Assembly (NCBI GenBank): GCA_021204045.1
Contig: JAJQAA010000031.1
Span: forward strand, 1-48,403
DNA: 48,403 nucleotides
Source of the DNA: Clostridiales bacterium
GTDB lineage: Bacteria > Bacillota > Clostridia > Lachnospirales > Lachnospiraceae
Direction of reading: 5' to 3'
Made by a program: the position numbers and the translations under genes. Shown here in pieces: positions 1-8,147 of the stretch (positions are counted from its first letter, which is position 1; each line of letters starts with the position of its first letter). The notes beneath the pieces were generated by a model. The model had not been told where the DNA came from. It made no database searches and was given only the letters and a program-made list of their open reading frames with translations.

Positions 1-85
1 TTTACAAAGGGCTCCACCTCTTTTCCAATCTCAAAGTGTCGAAAACGGGATTATATCTTTGATTACCTATTCTGTCAATCTGATT

Positions 86-1645
86 TTACTTTTTAAATGA
101 ATAGCAAGTCTCCCCGATTTCCCGCTCTTCCTCCGAAAACAGCAGATTACGATTATATTCATAATAACGCGCGCACTCGTACGTCTGCAAAAAGCGCACG
201 CTGTAAAATCCGGTATTCAATTCCGTCACAAACAGCACCATCTCCTGGCCATTTCCAAAAGCGCCCTCCATGAAATCAAAAGCGTGCTCCAGCATCGCCC
301 CCGCGGCGTCAATGCTGTCCTCGTAGGCGTCGCTGTCCTCACCAAACAGCTCCCGCAACCGCTCCCAGGCCGCTTCGCCGTCAGAAATGTCTTCCGTGGC
401 AAGCTTTTGCGCATATGTTTCCAGCTTCGCCAGCACTGCACGGCTGACGATGCGCTCCTCGCGAGACATCAGGCCGCTCTCCGTCCGTTTCTCCTGCGTA
501 GCGCGAAATTCCTCCGTTCTTGTGGCAAGCAGCTGCGCGGGCACAGCGGCATTTTCCGGCGTCTCCTGATTTTCCAGCGTTTCCTGACTTCTCTGCGCCC
601 TCTCCTGCAACTCCGTCCGGTACTCCTGCAGCTTTTCCTGCAGCAGCTTCAGCATATCCTCCCGGCGGCACACCTCGCGGAACTGTGTATTCAATCCGGC
701 CAGCACCAGGCTGACGACGCTGACCCGCTCATCAAAGGCCGCCCGCTCCAGCTTGTCAAACACCGCCTGGGCAGTCTCGCCACGCAGGATCTTCTCCACC
801 TGATAATCGCCCTGATATTTGTGATACAGCTCCAGATAATTGGCAAAATCCCGGGCGATTTTGGGAAACTGGATGTATTCCATGACCACCTCGCGGCCGA
901 CTGGCCGCCCCAGCTTCTCGTAGACCGTCACCAGCTCCGACAGATCCTCCCAACCGCGCGGCGTGGCGAACATCCTGCCGTCCACCGTCGTCTCGATCTG
1001 GCAGAAATACTGCTGGCGCACATTCAGGTAGGCGCAGATTGCCGGGTGAATGCCCTGGCGCAGCGCGTATTCCCGCCATACCACGTAATCGGGCTCCACC
1101 GTGATGCGGCGCACGCGGTCCAGCGTAACCACGTCAAAATCGCGCACGGATTTGTTGTATTCCGCCGGATTGCCCGCGGCGACGATAATCCAGCCCTCCG
1201 GAATGCGGTGATTGCCGAAGCTTTTCCCCTGCAAAAACTGCAGCATCGTCGGCGCCAGGGTCTCGGACACACAGTTAATTTCATCGATAAAGAGGATTCC
1301 CTCCGCAAGCCCGGTCTGCTCCATGCGATTGTAAATCGAGGCCACAATCTCGCTCATCGTGTATTCCGTCACCGCGTACTCGCGGCCGCCGTACTGCCGA
1401 TGCTCGATAAACGGCAGGCCGATCGCGCTCTGCCGCGTATGATGCGTGATCGTGTAGGCAACCAGGCCAATCTGGCACTCCTGGGCGATCTGCTCCATGA
1501 TCTGCGTTTTACCGATGCCGGGCGGCCCGATCAGCAAAATCGGCCGCTGGCGGATCGCCGGAATCACATAGCTGCCATATTCATCCTTCATCAGATACGC
1601 CGCGACCGTGTCGCGAATTTCCTGTTTTGCCTGCTTAATGTTCAT
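86..1645 (-). CDS. AAA+ ATPase, MoxR-like
   Basis: A MoxR-like AAA+ ATPase of 519 residues. Walker A GPPGIGKT is at about residues 40-47, Walker B ILFIDEIN at about 117-124, and a sensor-1 Asn lies in AAGNPAEYNKSVRDFD near 159. After the AAA core comes a Gln/Glu-rich, probably coiled segment (about 335-380) and an acidic C-terminal domain I do not recognise. I start it at ATG 1645, which has GGAGAG 8 nt upstream; the longer frame begins at a TTG (1678) without a good site. The start overlaps the end of the VWA gene by 11 bp, so the two are probably translationally coupled. MoxR-type ATPases act with VWA proteins as chaperones or metal-insertion machines. The upstream neighbour is such a VWA partner, so a two-component ATPase/VWA machine is inferred. 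The substrate is unknown. Confidence 0.88.
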   Translation of the reverse strand: MNIKQAKQEIRDTVAAYLMKDEYGSYVIPAIRQRPILLIGPPGIGKTQIMEQIAQECQIGLVAYTITHHTRQSAIGLPFIEHRQYGGREYAVTEYTMSEIVASIYNRMEQTGLAEGILFIDEINCVSETLAPTMLQFLQGKSFGNHRIPEGWIIVAAGNPAEYNKSVRDFDVVTLDRVRRITVEPDYVVWREYALRQGIHPAICAYLNVRQQYFCQIETTVDGRMFATPRGWEDLSELVTVYEKLGRPVGREVVMEYIQFPKIARDFANYLELYHKYQGDYQVEKILRGETAQAVFDKLERAAFDERVSVVSLVLAGLNTQFREVCRREDMLKLLQEKLQEYRTELQERAQRSQETLENQETPENAAVPAQLLATRTEEFRATQEKRTESGLMSREERIVSRAVLAKLETYAQKLATEDISDGEAAWERLRELFGEDSDAYEDSIDAAGAMLEHAFDFMEGAFGNGQEMVLFVTELNTGFYSVRFLQTYECARYYEYNRNLLFSEEEREIGETCYSFKK

Positions 1646-2972
1646 CTGCCTGTCTCTCCATGATTTGTTCCGGCTCAAGGATCAGCTTGATCGCCCAGGC
1701 CGGTACGGATATATCCGTGTATTGATCTTTTACAAACACAAACGCGGTGTCATAGGGCGGGCGCTTGAGCGGATAAATGCCCATGCCGTCCGTAAAATAC
1801 AAAAGTCCCTTCAGATGGTGGAATTCCCTGCGGCCAAGCATTTGCGCCACATGTTCAAACGCCGGCCGGAAATCCGTGCCACCGTTGCCGATGAGTGTGA
1901 AATCCTTCATGTAAGCTTCCATCTCTTCCCGGCTGGTGATCCGGCGGTCTTCGCGCACTTCTTCATCGCATTGGATGATGTGAATGTTTGTGTGGCGGAA
2001 ATAGCTGCCTTTCTCACAAAGCACTGCGTAGGTCTCCTCGAGAAAGCGCCGCACCAGCTCGCCGGAGCACGACATCGAGGTGTCGACGACGACCACAAAC
2101 TCCTCAATGCGGCTGATCTCCTTCGACTCCAGCGGCTCGATCAGTGGCATATTGCCATACAATGATAATCCATAGCTGTAAAATATATAATCGAACGAAT
2201 CGGCGTCCACCTGCATTTCTTCCTTCAGCACTGAAAATTTGCGCAGGAACTGCTGATAATCATAGCGCTCCCGATTTTCTACCTGCACCTGTTCCAGCAG
2301 GCTGTTATCATTCTCATCCTGCTCGTTTCCCAGCGTCTCCATCTCTGTCTGCATTTTTTCGCGGTTGTCGCTCCACTGGTTCTGGCGTACCATCTCCGTG
2401 TGCGGCGAATCCTGCGGCAACTCCCAGAGATGGTGATCGTCAACGTAAAATTCCGCTGCCAAGCGTTCATACTGCTTTTGATTCAAATTCATCTCCTGCA
2501 ATGTCTTATAAACGCCCTCCGCATTCAGTACCCGGATGTGTTTCCGCAGCCGTCCATACCAGTCGAGCCGGTAAAGCGGCGGCTGACGGTGGACGCAGCG
2601 CAGATACAAGCCGTCGATCACCGATTCCGCCGCGATATCACAGGCCAGGTTCCAGTATTCCGCGGCGCGCCGCCCGCGCGTATCCATGTGACTGAACAGA
2701 CAATGCAGTACCATATGCAGGTAGGCGCGGTTCACCATCACCCGCCCCTGTCCGTACAGGGCGCACAGATAGTCCGGATCGTAGTAAATCACAAAGCCGT
2801 CAGTTCCCAGCGCGCCGCTGCCCGGCGCCGCCTCAAACCCCAGACTTGCCAGGGAGAGGTCGAGATAACGCATATTCAGATAAAGCTCATTGCGCGCGTT
2901 ATTCAGAATCCGCACGCAAAGTGCGACCTGATTCGCTTCCTCTATCTGACGATGTCTGATTGGATCAATCAT
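1635..2972 (-). CDS. DUF2201-type putative metallopeptidase with C-terminal VWA domain
   Basis: A 445-residue protein of the VWA-like (DUF2201, COG3864) type. The N-terminal part has a zinc-ligand-like His cluster, H86-x3-H90-x4-H95, in a helix, followed by WNLACDIAAESVID as in predicted metallopeptidase domains of this family; the usual HExxH glutamate is not seen. An acidic linker (about 205-240) leads to a VWA domain whose MIDAS motif D297-T-S-M-S301 is intact, with a later GGTD providing the distal Thr. GGAGAGG lies 7 nt before ATG 2972. It is encoded directly upstream of, and overlaps, the MoxR-like ATPase gene, which is the usual pairing of VWA adaptors with AAA+ partners. Peptidase activity is uncertain given the missing Glu; the metal-binding VWA role is better supported. 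Confidence 0.85.
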   Translation of the reverse strand: MIDPIRHRQIEEANQVALCVRILNNARNELYLNMRYLDLSLASLGFEAAPGSGALGTDGFVIYYDPDYLCALYGQGRVMVNRAYLHMVLHCLFSHMDTRGRRAAEYWNLACDIAAESVIDGLYLRCVHRQPPLYRLDWYGRLRKHIRVLNAEGVYKTLQEMNLNQKQYERLAAEFYVDDHHLWELPQDSPHTEMVRQNQWSDNREKMQTEMETLGNEQDENDNSLLEQVQVENRERYDYQQFLRKFSVLKEEMQVDADSFDYIFYSYGLSLYGNMPLIEPLESKEISRIEEFVVVVDTSMSCSGELVRRFLEETYAVLCEKGSYFRHTNIHIIQCDEEVREDRRITSREEMEAYMKDFTLIGNGGTDFRPAFEHVAQMLGRREFHHLKGLLYFTDGMGIYPLKRPPYDTAFVFVKDQYTDISVPAWAIKLILEPEQIMERQADEH

Positions 2973-3011
2973 GGGTCCGCCTCTCCATTTTCTATATTAT
3001 GTCAATCTGAT

Positions 3012-3962
3012 TCACAAAAGCTCGAAACGGCGTTTCCGCCGCCTTTCTCCGTCTGTACATTGCAAATTCTGGCGTTGCTGGTTCCGGTAATTCATCAGCC
3101 AGCTCACCATCTCCGTGTCCCCGCCGCGCCGGGCGATCGCGATCATTTCGGAAAGCTGCTCTGCTCCCGGTCTGCATATCTCTTCCACAAACCAGGGCAG
3201 GCACCCCGCGTCCAGATTGCCGCCGGCCGACCAGGAATAATCGCCATCCGATCCAGCATGGCATCCGTCCGCCGCGACCAGCAGCTGCACGGCCATATGC
3301 CAGTGTTCCGCCGCATAAGCCTGATACTGCCCGCGGAAGCGTTCGGTCAGTCCCGCTGGGTAAAGCAGCCGCCCCAGCGCCAGCTCCATAACCAGTGCTT
3401 CCGGTTCCTGCACCTGCACATGCGCGAACAGCTCGTCGTAAGCCGGATATTGAAACTGCGTCCGGGCAAAACAATAACGATAGCGATGCCCGCAGCCGTG
3501 CGTCTCATAATATAAAATCCGCGCCGGGGTGTTTTCCACCGATTCTTCGAAATATTCCGGAAAAATCAGACGCGCTTCCTCCGTTCCGTGCAGCTGCACG
3601 CGAAGCGTCTGCCGCAGTTCCGACAGCATTTCCTTAAAGCACGATTTTTCCCCCGGTATCAAAGTAATATCAAGAAAGCCAATCCTCCCCGCCCCGGCAA
3701 ACAGACCGGTTCCCAGATCGGCCGCCTGGCTGAAACAATAAATTTGCCGCAATCGCTCGCAATTGTAAAATGCGTACGCCCCGATTCGCCGCAGACCGGA
3801 AGGCAGATGCAGTATTTCTACCGCACTGCCGGAAAGCGCGTAAGCCCCCAGCTCCACAACCGGGAGTCCCTCCAGCTTTTCCGGAACAATCACCCTCGCT
3901 TCCGGGTCCGTGATTTTGTCAATCCTCGCTCCGCCCGGCAAAATTGTGTATTCCAGCCGCAT
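3012..3962 (-). CDS. leucine-rich repeat (BspA-type) protein
   Basis: A 316-residue protein without signal peptide or membrane segment. Residues about 33-75 read as BspA-type leucine-rich repeats (GLPVVELGAYALSGSAVEIL, then LRRIGAYAFYNC), normally a protein-binding surface. The remaining 200 residues are Cys/His-containing and not recognised. The start overlaps the stop of the DUF4129-like gene (TAATG) and has GGAGG 6 nt upstream, so it is a coupled member of the moxR operon; the VWA gene follows after 39 bp. BspA-type LRRs are usually exported, so a cytoplasmic version inside a MoxR operon is unusual and may provide substrate recognition. That role is inference. Confidence 0.72.
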   Translation of the reverse strand: MRLEYTILPGGARIDKITDPEARVIVPEKLEGLPVVELGAYALSGSAVEILHLPSGLRRIGAYAFYNCERLRQIYCFSQAADLGTGLFAGAGRIGFLDITLIPGEKSCFKEMLSELRQTLRVQLHGTEEARLIFPEYFEESVENTPARILYYETHGCGHRYRYCFARTQFQYPAYDELFAHVQVQEPEALVMELALGRLLYPAGLTERFRGQYQAYAAEHWHMAVQLLVAADGCHAGSDGDYSWSAGGNLDAGCLPWFVEEICRPGAEQLSEMIAIARRGGDTEMVSWLMNYRNQQRQNLQCTDGERRRKRRFELL

Positions 3963-5344
3963 TAGCTTCCTCCGTGCCCCAGACAGCGGCGCAAAACCGC
4001 CTCATACTCGCGGCAGTCCTCGCGCGTCAACACTTCGCCGCGGCCCTGATAATAATATTCATCCATCCGCTCACCCAGCTGACGCAGTCTCCTGCCATCC
4101 TCCGGCTCTCCTTTTTGTTCCTCAGTCGAATAAAGGCCCAGTCGGCGCATATATTCCCCCGGACTCTCCCCGGGCAGACGACACAATGGCGGTCTTTGCC
4201 GTGCCTTTTTGCCGACGCGCGGCAGATGCCGCTTCCCGGCGCGGTCGGCGTAGACCAGCAGCCCCGCCGGAGTACAGCGGTTTTTGCGATATTGAAACTC
4301 AAACGTAATTGCCGCGGCTATTTTTTTTGCCAGCTCCCGCAGCGCTTCCCACAGATGTCCTGTCCGCTTCACGCTCCGGCGCAGCTGCGGTCGCCGCATT
4401 CGCCCCAGCTTCCTGCCGCGGAACTGGTAAAGCGCCAGCGCAAACAACGCCAGCACAATCACTGCCGCAAAGGTAATCTGCAGCCACAGCGGCAGCCCCG
4501 CGCTACTCTCCTCTGCCATTTCCGCTGTCTCACCGAACAGCTCCATCCGCGCATTTTCCTGTATCCGCGGCGATGTGGTCGGCAGCAGCATAAGAATAAA
4601 CAAAATAATGGTCGCAAGAATCTTCCCGATCACGGAAAACACCATTCCGATCATCCTTGCCGCAATCGTCGCCAGCCACAGGAAAATATCCACCGCACTG
4701 TGGATCTGTCCCGACGCGAAGCCGACTACCAGCCCCGTCACCACAAAAATCGCCAGCACCAGAAGCAGCAGCACAATGCGACTCGCGGCCGCCGCACCGC
4801 TGATAATTGAGACATCCTCTTCGTGGGTACGAATCTGATTGATTGCCAGCAGGTCAAGAATAACCGCTGCCATGCAGATTGTCAATGCCGCCGCGTCCAT
4901 CGTCCTTCCAAGCTGCGTCGTTGTATACAGGTAAAACGCCAGCGCCACGATCAGACAATCCACATAGCGCAGCAGGCCGTTCGCCTTCGGCAGATACCAG
5001 GATGCTGCCGCGGCGTGGATAAATGTGACTGCCGCACCAGCTCCGATCAGCAGTCCATAATCCTCCCCGTACTGGCCACGCGCGGTCAACAGCACAACCG
5101 CCGCCGTCCCTGCCGCCGCCACAGCGGTATTCCAGACCAGATAACCATTTACCGACAAACCGCGCCGTATCAGGATCAGATTGATCACGGTCTGCACTTC
5201 AAAGACAGCCAGCCAGGGAAGCACCGGCAATACAAGGACATCGCCCGCCTGCAGCGCCCGGCACAGCGCCGCCGCGAGCAGACACAGGGCAAGGTCAGAT
5301 ACCAGCGCCCCCGTACAACGAAGGAAATCATGAAATCCTCTCAT
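3962..5344 (-). CDS. polytopic membrane protein with DUF4129-like C-terminus
   Basis: A 460-residue integral membrane protein. Eight or so hydrophobic segments span about residues 12-270, an additional one (WLQITFAAVIVLALFALALY) lies near 300, and a basic cytoplasmic tail follows. The last about 60 residues (GESPGEYMRRLG through YYQGRGEVLTREDCREYEAVL) match the DUF4129 pattern found at the C-terminus of transglutaminase-like proteins of MoxR/DUF58 operons. No transglutaminase Cys-His-Asp core is present. The start is ATG 5344, with AGGAGG 6-7 nt upstream; it overlaps the DUF58 gene by 17 bp. Context (moxR, DUF58) indicates the membrane partner of the MoxR machine. Confidence 0.78.
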   Translation of the reverse strand: MRGFHDFLRCTGALVSDLALCLLAAALCRALQAGDVLVLPVLPWLAVFEVQTVINLILIRRGLSVNGYLVWNTAVAAAGTAAVVLLTARGQYGEDYGLLIGAGAAVTFIHAAAASWYLPKANGLLRYVDCLIVALAFYLYTTTQLGRTMDAAALTICMAAVILDLLAINQIRTHEEDVSIISGAAAASRIVLLLLVLAIFVVTGLVVGFASGQIHSAVDIFLWLATIAARMIGMVFSVIGKILATIILFILMLLPTTSPRIQENARMELFGETAEMAEESSAGLPLWLQITFAAVIVLALFALALYQFRGRKLGRMRRPQLRRSVKRTGHLWEALRELAKKIAAAITFEFQYRKNRCTPAGLLVYADRAGKRHLPRVGKKARQRPPLCRLPGESPGEYMRRLGLYSTEEQKGEPEDGRRLRQLGERMDEYYYQGRGEVLTREDCREYEAVLRRCLGHGGS

Positions 5345-6629
5345 ACACTTCCTCCTGTTCCGGCTTTGGTTTCGGGGTAATATCCTCCCAGTAAAGGCAA
5401 TTGTATTCCCCACCATCCTGTTCGCGGCTCAGCGCCACAATACCGGATCGGCCGCGGCCCAACTCCTCCAGGAGCGGTTCCAGAGCACTCTTTCCATCCG
5501 TTCGCGCGCACAGATAAATATTGCCCAGCTTATGACTGGACCGCCAGAATTCTTCATACGGAAAAGCCATATCCTCCGCGCGGTAGTCAATCAGAGCCAA
5601 TGCCTCCAGGCTTTCCTGGATTCCGTCCGAATCCTCCCGCGGCAGACACAGCACCGCCTCATGAGCGCCGTAGGCCGGAATCACCAGCGCGGTCCGCACG
5701 CGACGCTCATTCAGCGCGCAAATGCAGGAGGCAATCAGGCTGATCATCCGCTCCAGCGACTGTTCCCGCACATAGCGGGTAACAATCTTTGTTCCGCCCT
5801 CTTCTTTCTCCTCGATACGGCGAAAGCTCTCCAGATCAAGCAAAAAAGCTGCGCAGCCGGGCTGCACCGTCTCATACACGTTGGTAATCATCTGCCCGCT
5901 CGCCGCCAGCAGCCGCCAGTTGATCTTCTTCATCGGATCGCCGGCCTGATAGGGACGGCTCCCCTTGAGTATCGTCGGATCCTCCGTGTGTCCCTGGCTG
6001 CGGGCGGCCGCCTCCTGATTGGCACGCATCAGCCGTTCTGCCTGTACCGGTACCAACCGCGGATAAATGAACAACCGCAGCGGGCGGGACAGAGGATACC
6101 ATTCTTCCCGCACAGACAGGCCAAAACCATCGCCCGCCGCCAGGCTGATCCCATCAATCGGCACAACACCGCGCTTCATCGCCTGATACTCTTCCTCCCA
6201 GGCGATCTCCTGCTGCCACAACAGCCACACAAACCGTTCACGAATACCGGTCTGTCGTTTTTCTTCTCCGTGCAGCAAGAACCAGGAAACCTCCGCCGCC
6301 CCGGCCGGCCGTAGCAACGGCTTCTGCCCGGTCGGCACGATCACGTCCAGCCAGACCAGCGGAAAAAAGCTTCGATTGCGCACCGTAAGCTTGAGAAGGC
6401 CGCGCTCTCCCGCGTGGCAGGATGAGCACGGCGCTTCCACCGATACCGCTACCCGCCTGCACACGCCCCGGCTCCAGACGTAAGCGCCCAGACAGAACAG
6501 AAAAATAAGCAGCAAAAATGCGCTGATCAGCCACGCCTGAAAATAGTTGGCAACGATGGCAAAAAACAGCAGCAGACACAGCCCCGGCAAGCTGGCAAGA
6601 CGGCTGGTCCTATTTTGCTTTGCTTCCAT
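5328..6629 (-). CDS. DUF58 domain-containing protein
   Basis: A 433-residue DUF58 protein. Two hydrophobic segments near the N-terminus (about 14-50) anchor it; an Ig-like region follows, and the conserved DUF58 block RPYQAGDPMKKINWRLLA lies near residues 215-235, followed by a divergent VWA-like fold (FLLDLESF). DUF58 proteins are encoded beside MoxR ATPases in most bacteria and are taken to be their VWA-type partners. AAGGAG lies 7 nt before the ATG, which overlaps the end of moxR by 20 bp, so the two are coupled. Assignment to the family is firm; the cellular target is not known. Confidence 0.88.
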   Translation of the reverse strand: MEAKQNRTSRLASLPGLCLLLFFAIVANYFQAWLISAFLLLIFLFCLGAYVWSRGVCRRVAVSVEAPCSSCHAGERGLLKLTVRNRSFFPLVWLDVIVPTGQKPLLRPAGAAEVSWFLLHGEEKRQTGIRERFVWLLWQQEIAWEEEYQAMKRGVVPIDGISLAAGDGFGLSVREEWYPLSRPLRLFIYPRLVPVQAERLMRANQEAAARSQGHTEDPTILKGSRPYQAGDPMKKINWRLLAASGQMITNVYETVQPGCAAFLLDLESFRRIEEKEEGGTKIVTRYVREQSLERMISLIASCICALNERRVRTALVIPAYGAHEAVLCLPREDSDGIQESLEALALIDYRAEDMAFPYEEFWRSSHKLGNIYLCARTDGKSALEPLLEELGRGRSGIVALSREQDGGEYNCLYWEDITPKPKPEQEEVYERIS

Positions 6630-7581
6630 GGAACAGCTCCTTCTGGTACGGCGGCACCGCGGTTTCCTCCAGAATGCCCTGCAAAATCAGCTCCGCTGTC
6701 TTCTTCTGTGAGCGGGCCTCGCTTGTCGGCACTATGCGATGCGCCATCACCGGTTCCCAGATTGCCTTGATATCCTCCGGGATCACGTAGGCGCGCCCGT
6801 GCATGGCCGCCCAGGCCTTTCCTCCCTGATAAAGACTGCGCGAAGCATGCGGACTCGCTCCCTGCTTCAGCCAGGCGTTCTGTCTCGTCGCCTGTACCAA
6901 GCTGACAATATAACGATTGCAGGCCTCCGAAACCGCGACCTCATGGATTTCCCCACGCAAAGCCAGCAGCGTCTCCGGGTTTGTTACCGCATTCACCTCG
7001 TCAAACGGCGTGCCGTCACCCAGATGCGCAAGGATCGCCATCTCTTCTTCCGGTTCCGGATATCCCAGAGACAGGCAGATAAAAAAGCGGTCCATCTGCG
7101 CCGCCGGCAGCATAAAGGTACTTTCCCGCTCGACCGGGTTCTGCGTCGCCATCACCAGAAACGGCCGCGGCAGCGGCAGGGTCGTGCCGTCGATCGTCGT
7201 CTGGCCCTCCTCCATCGCCTCCAGCAGAGCCGACTGCGTGCGCGGAATCGCTCGGTTGATCTCATCCGCCAGCAGAATATTCGTATGTACCGGCCCCTTC
7301 ACCAGTTCAAATTCGGAAGTCTTCTGGTTAAATACGGTCATGCCCACAATGTCCGACGGCAGCAGATCCGGCGTAAACTGCAGACGGCGGAAATCACAGC
7401 CGAGCGCCAGCGAAAGCGTCCGCACCAGCGTCGTCTTTCCGCTCCCCGGCAGGTCGTTTAAAAGCACATGCCCGCCGGAGAATGCCGCCATCAGTACAAG
7501 CTCAATCTGCCGACGCTTGCCGACGATGATTTTCTCCGTCTCACCAATCAGTTGTTCCGTATAATATGCCGCAGACTGCAT
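6610..7581 (-). CDS. MoxR family AAA+ ATPase
   Basis: A canonical 323-residue MoxR ATPase, about the usual family length. Walker A DLPGSGKT is at residues 43-50, Walker B ILLADEIN at 102-109, sensor 1 in ATQNPVE, and the MoxR-specific segments RTQSALLEAMEE and GASPHASRSLYQGGKAWA are present. The start is ATG 7581, with AGGAGG 8 nt upstream; the frame could extend 12 codons further but has no site there. It is the first gene of the six-gene set ending at 86 and is followed by its DUF58 partner in the standard order. Such ATPases are thought to act as chaperones on membrane or secreted complexes. Confidence 0.93.
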   Translation of the reverse strand: MQSAAYYTEQLIGETEKIIVGKRRQIELVLMAAFSGGHVLLNDLPGSGKTTLVRTLSLALGCDFRRLQFTPDLLPSDIVGMTVFNQKTSEFELVKGPVHTNILLADEINRAIPRTQSALLEAMEEGQTTIDGTTLPLPRPFLVMATQNPVERESTFMLPAAQMDRFFICLSLGYPEPEEEMAILAHLGDGTPFDEVNAVTNPETLLALRGEIHEVAVSEACNRYIVSLVQATRQNAWLKQGASPHASRSLYQGGKAWAAMHGRAYVIPEDIKAIWEPVMAHRIVPTSEARSQKKTAELILQGILEETAVPPYQKELFHGSKAK

Positions 7582-7602
7582 GGCATGTACCTCCTTTTTT
7601 AA

Positions 7603-7644
7603 TGATGCCAGGGTCAAAAGAACCGCTCTTTCACCCCGGCATCA
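7603..7644 (-). other. long intergenic hairpin before moxR
   Basis: The gap between the HIT gene and moxR holds a near-perfect 12-bp inverted repeat (7603-7614 with 7633-7644), with a further AAAGA/TCTTT pairing inside the loop. On the minus strand it is followed by TTAAAAAAGGAGG, not a T-run, so it is not a standard intrinsic terminator. It may partly terminate, protect the 3' end of the HIT message or process the transcript. Confidence 0.55.
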
Positions 7645-7657
7645 CGCAATGCTATTT

Positions 7658-8077
7658 TTACAGCGCCTGACGAATCTTTTCCGCGATCTCCTCATACTCG
7701 GCGTCCGTCAGCAGCACCTTGCCCGGATTCATCTCAAAGACGCCGCCCCACTCCGGGCCGCCCTCGTACTTCGGCACCAGATGCATGTGCAGATGGCAGC
7801 CGGTATCGCCGTAAGCGCCGTAATTGACCTTGTTCGGATGGAATACCTTGTGGATCGCACGCGCCGCCTTCGCCACATCGGCGAAAAACAGATTGCGTTC
7901 CTCATCCGTCAGCTCAATCATCTCGCTGATGTGCTTATCATGCGCCAGAATCAGGCGTCCCGGATGGCTCTGCTCCTTAAACACATACAAAAACCCCGAG
8001 TCCATCTTGCAGATCGGATAGGCAAACGCCGCGACCAGTTCTCCCTGCATACAATACGCACAATTTGTGTCCTTCAT
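7658..8077 (-). CDS. HIT family hydrolase
   Basis: A 139-residue HIT-superfamily protein. The histidine triad is intact as H95-L-H97-M-H99 within GCHLHMHLVPK, and the N-terminal C6-x2-C9 (CAYC) together with a His in the first third resembles the zinc site of Fhit/Hint-like bacterial members. Such proteins hydrolyse nucleotide phosphoramidates or dinucleoside polyphosphates in the cytosol. Residues 110-139 (the WGGVF segment and a C-terminal helix) are typical of Clostridia HIT proteins. GGAGG sits 8 nt before ATG 8077. It lies between two hairpins (7603-7644 and 8099-8119) that separate it from both flanking gene sets, so it may have its own mRNA segment. Confidence 0.9.
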   Translation of the reverse strand: MKDTNCAYCMQGELVAAFAYPICKMDSGFLYVFKEQSHPGRLILAHDKHISEMIELTDEERNLFFADVAKAARAIHKVFHPNKVNYGAYGDTGCHLHMHLVPKYEGGPEWGGVFEMNPGKVLLTDAEYEEIAEKIRQAL

Positions 8078-8098
8078 AGAAATATCCTCCTTTTTTAC

Positions 8099-8119
8099 GG
8101 GCGCGCCTGTGGCACACCC
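8099..8119 (-). other. GC-rich hairpin upstream of the HIT gene
   Basis: A 9-bp inverted repeat with a 3-nt loop (GGGTGTGCC ACA GGCGCGCCC on the minus strand) lies between the zinc-ribbon gene and the HIT ribosome-binding site. Two pairs are G-U in RNA. No T-run follows on the minus strand, so termination is doubtful; it could attenuate read-through or stabilise the upstream message. Confidence 0.5.
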
Positions 8120-8147
8120 GGTTTATTTTCTATTGCTCTGCTGCACC

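Noticed and set aside
284-1663. Long plus-strand frame of 459 codons opposite the AAA+ gene
   Set aside because: The minus-strand AAA+ frame has Walker motifs and a ribosome-binding site; this one is a GC-rich antisense shadow without recognisable domains.
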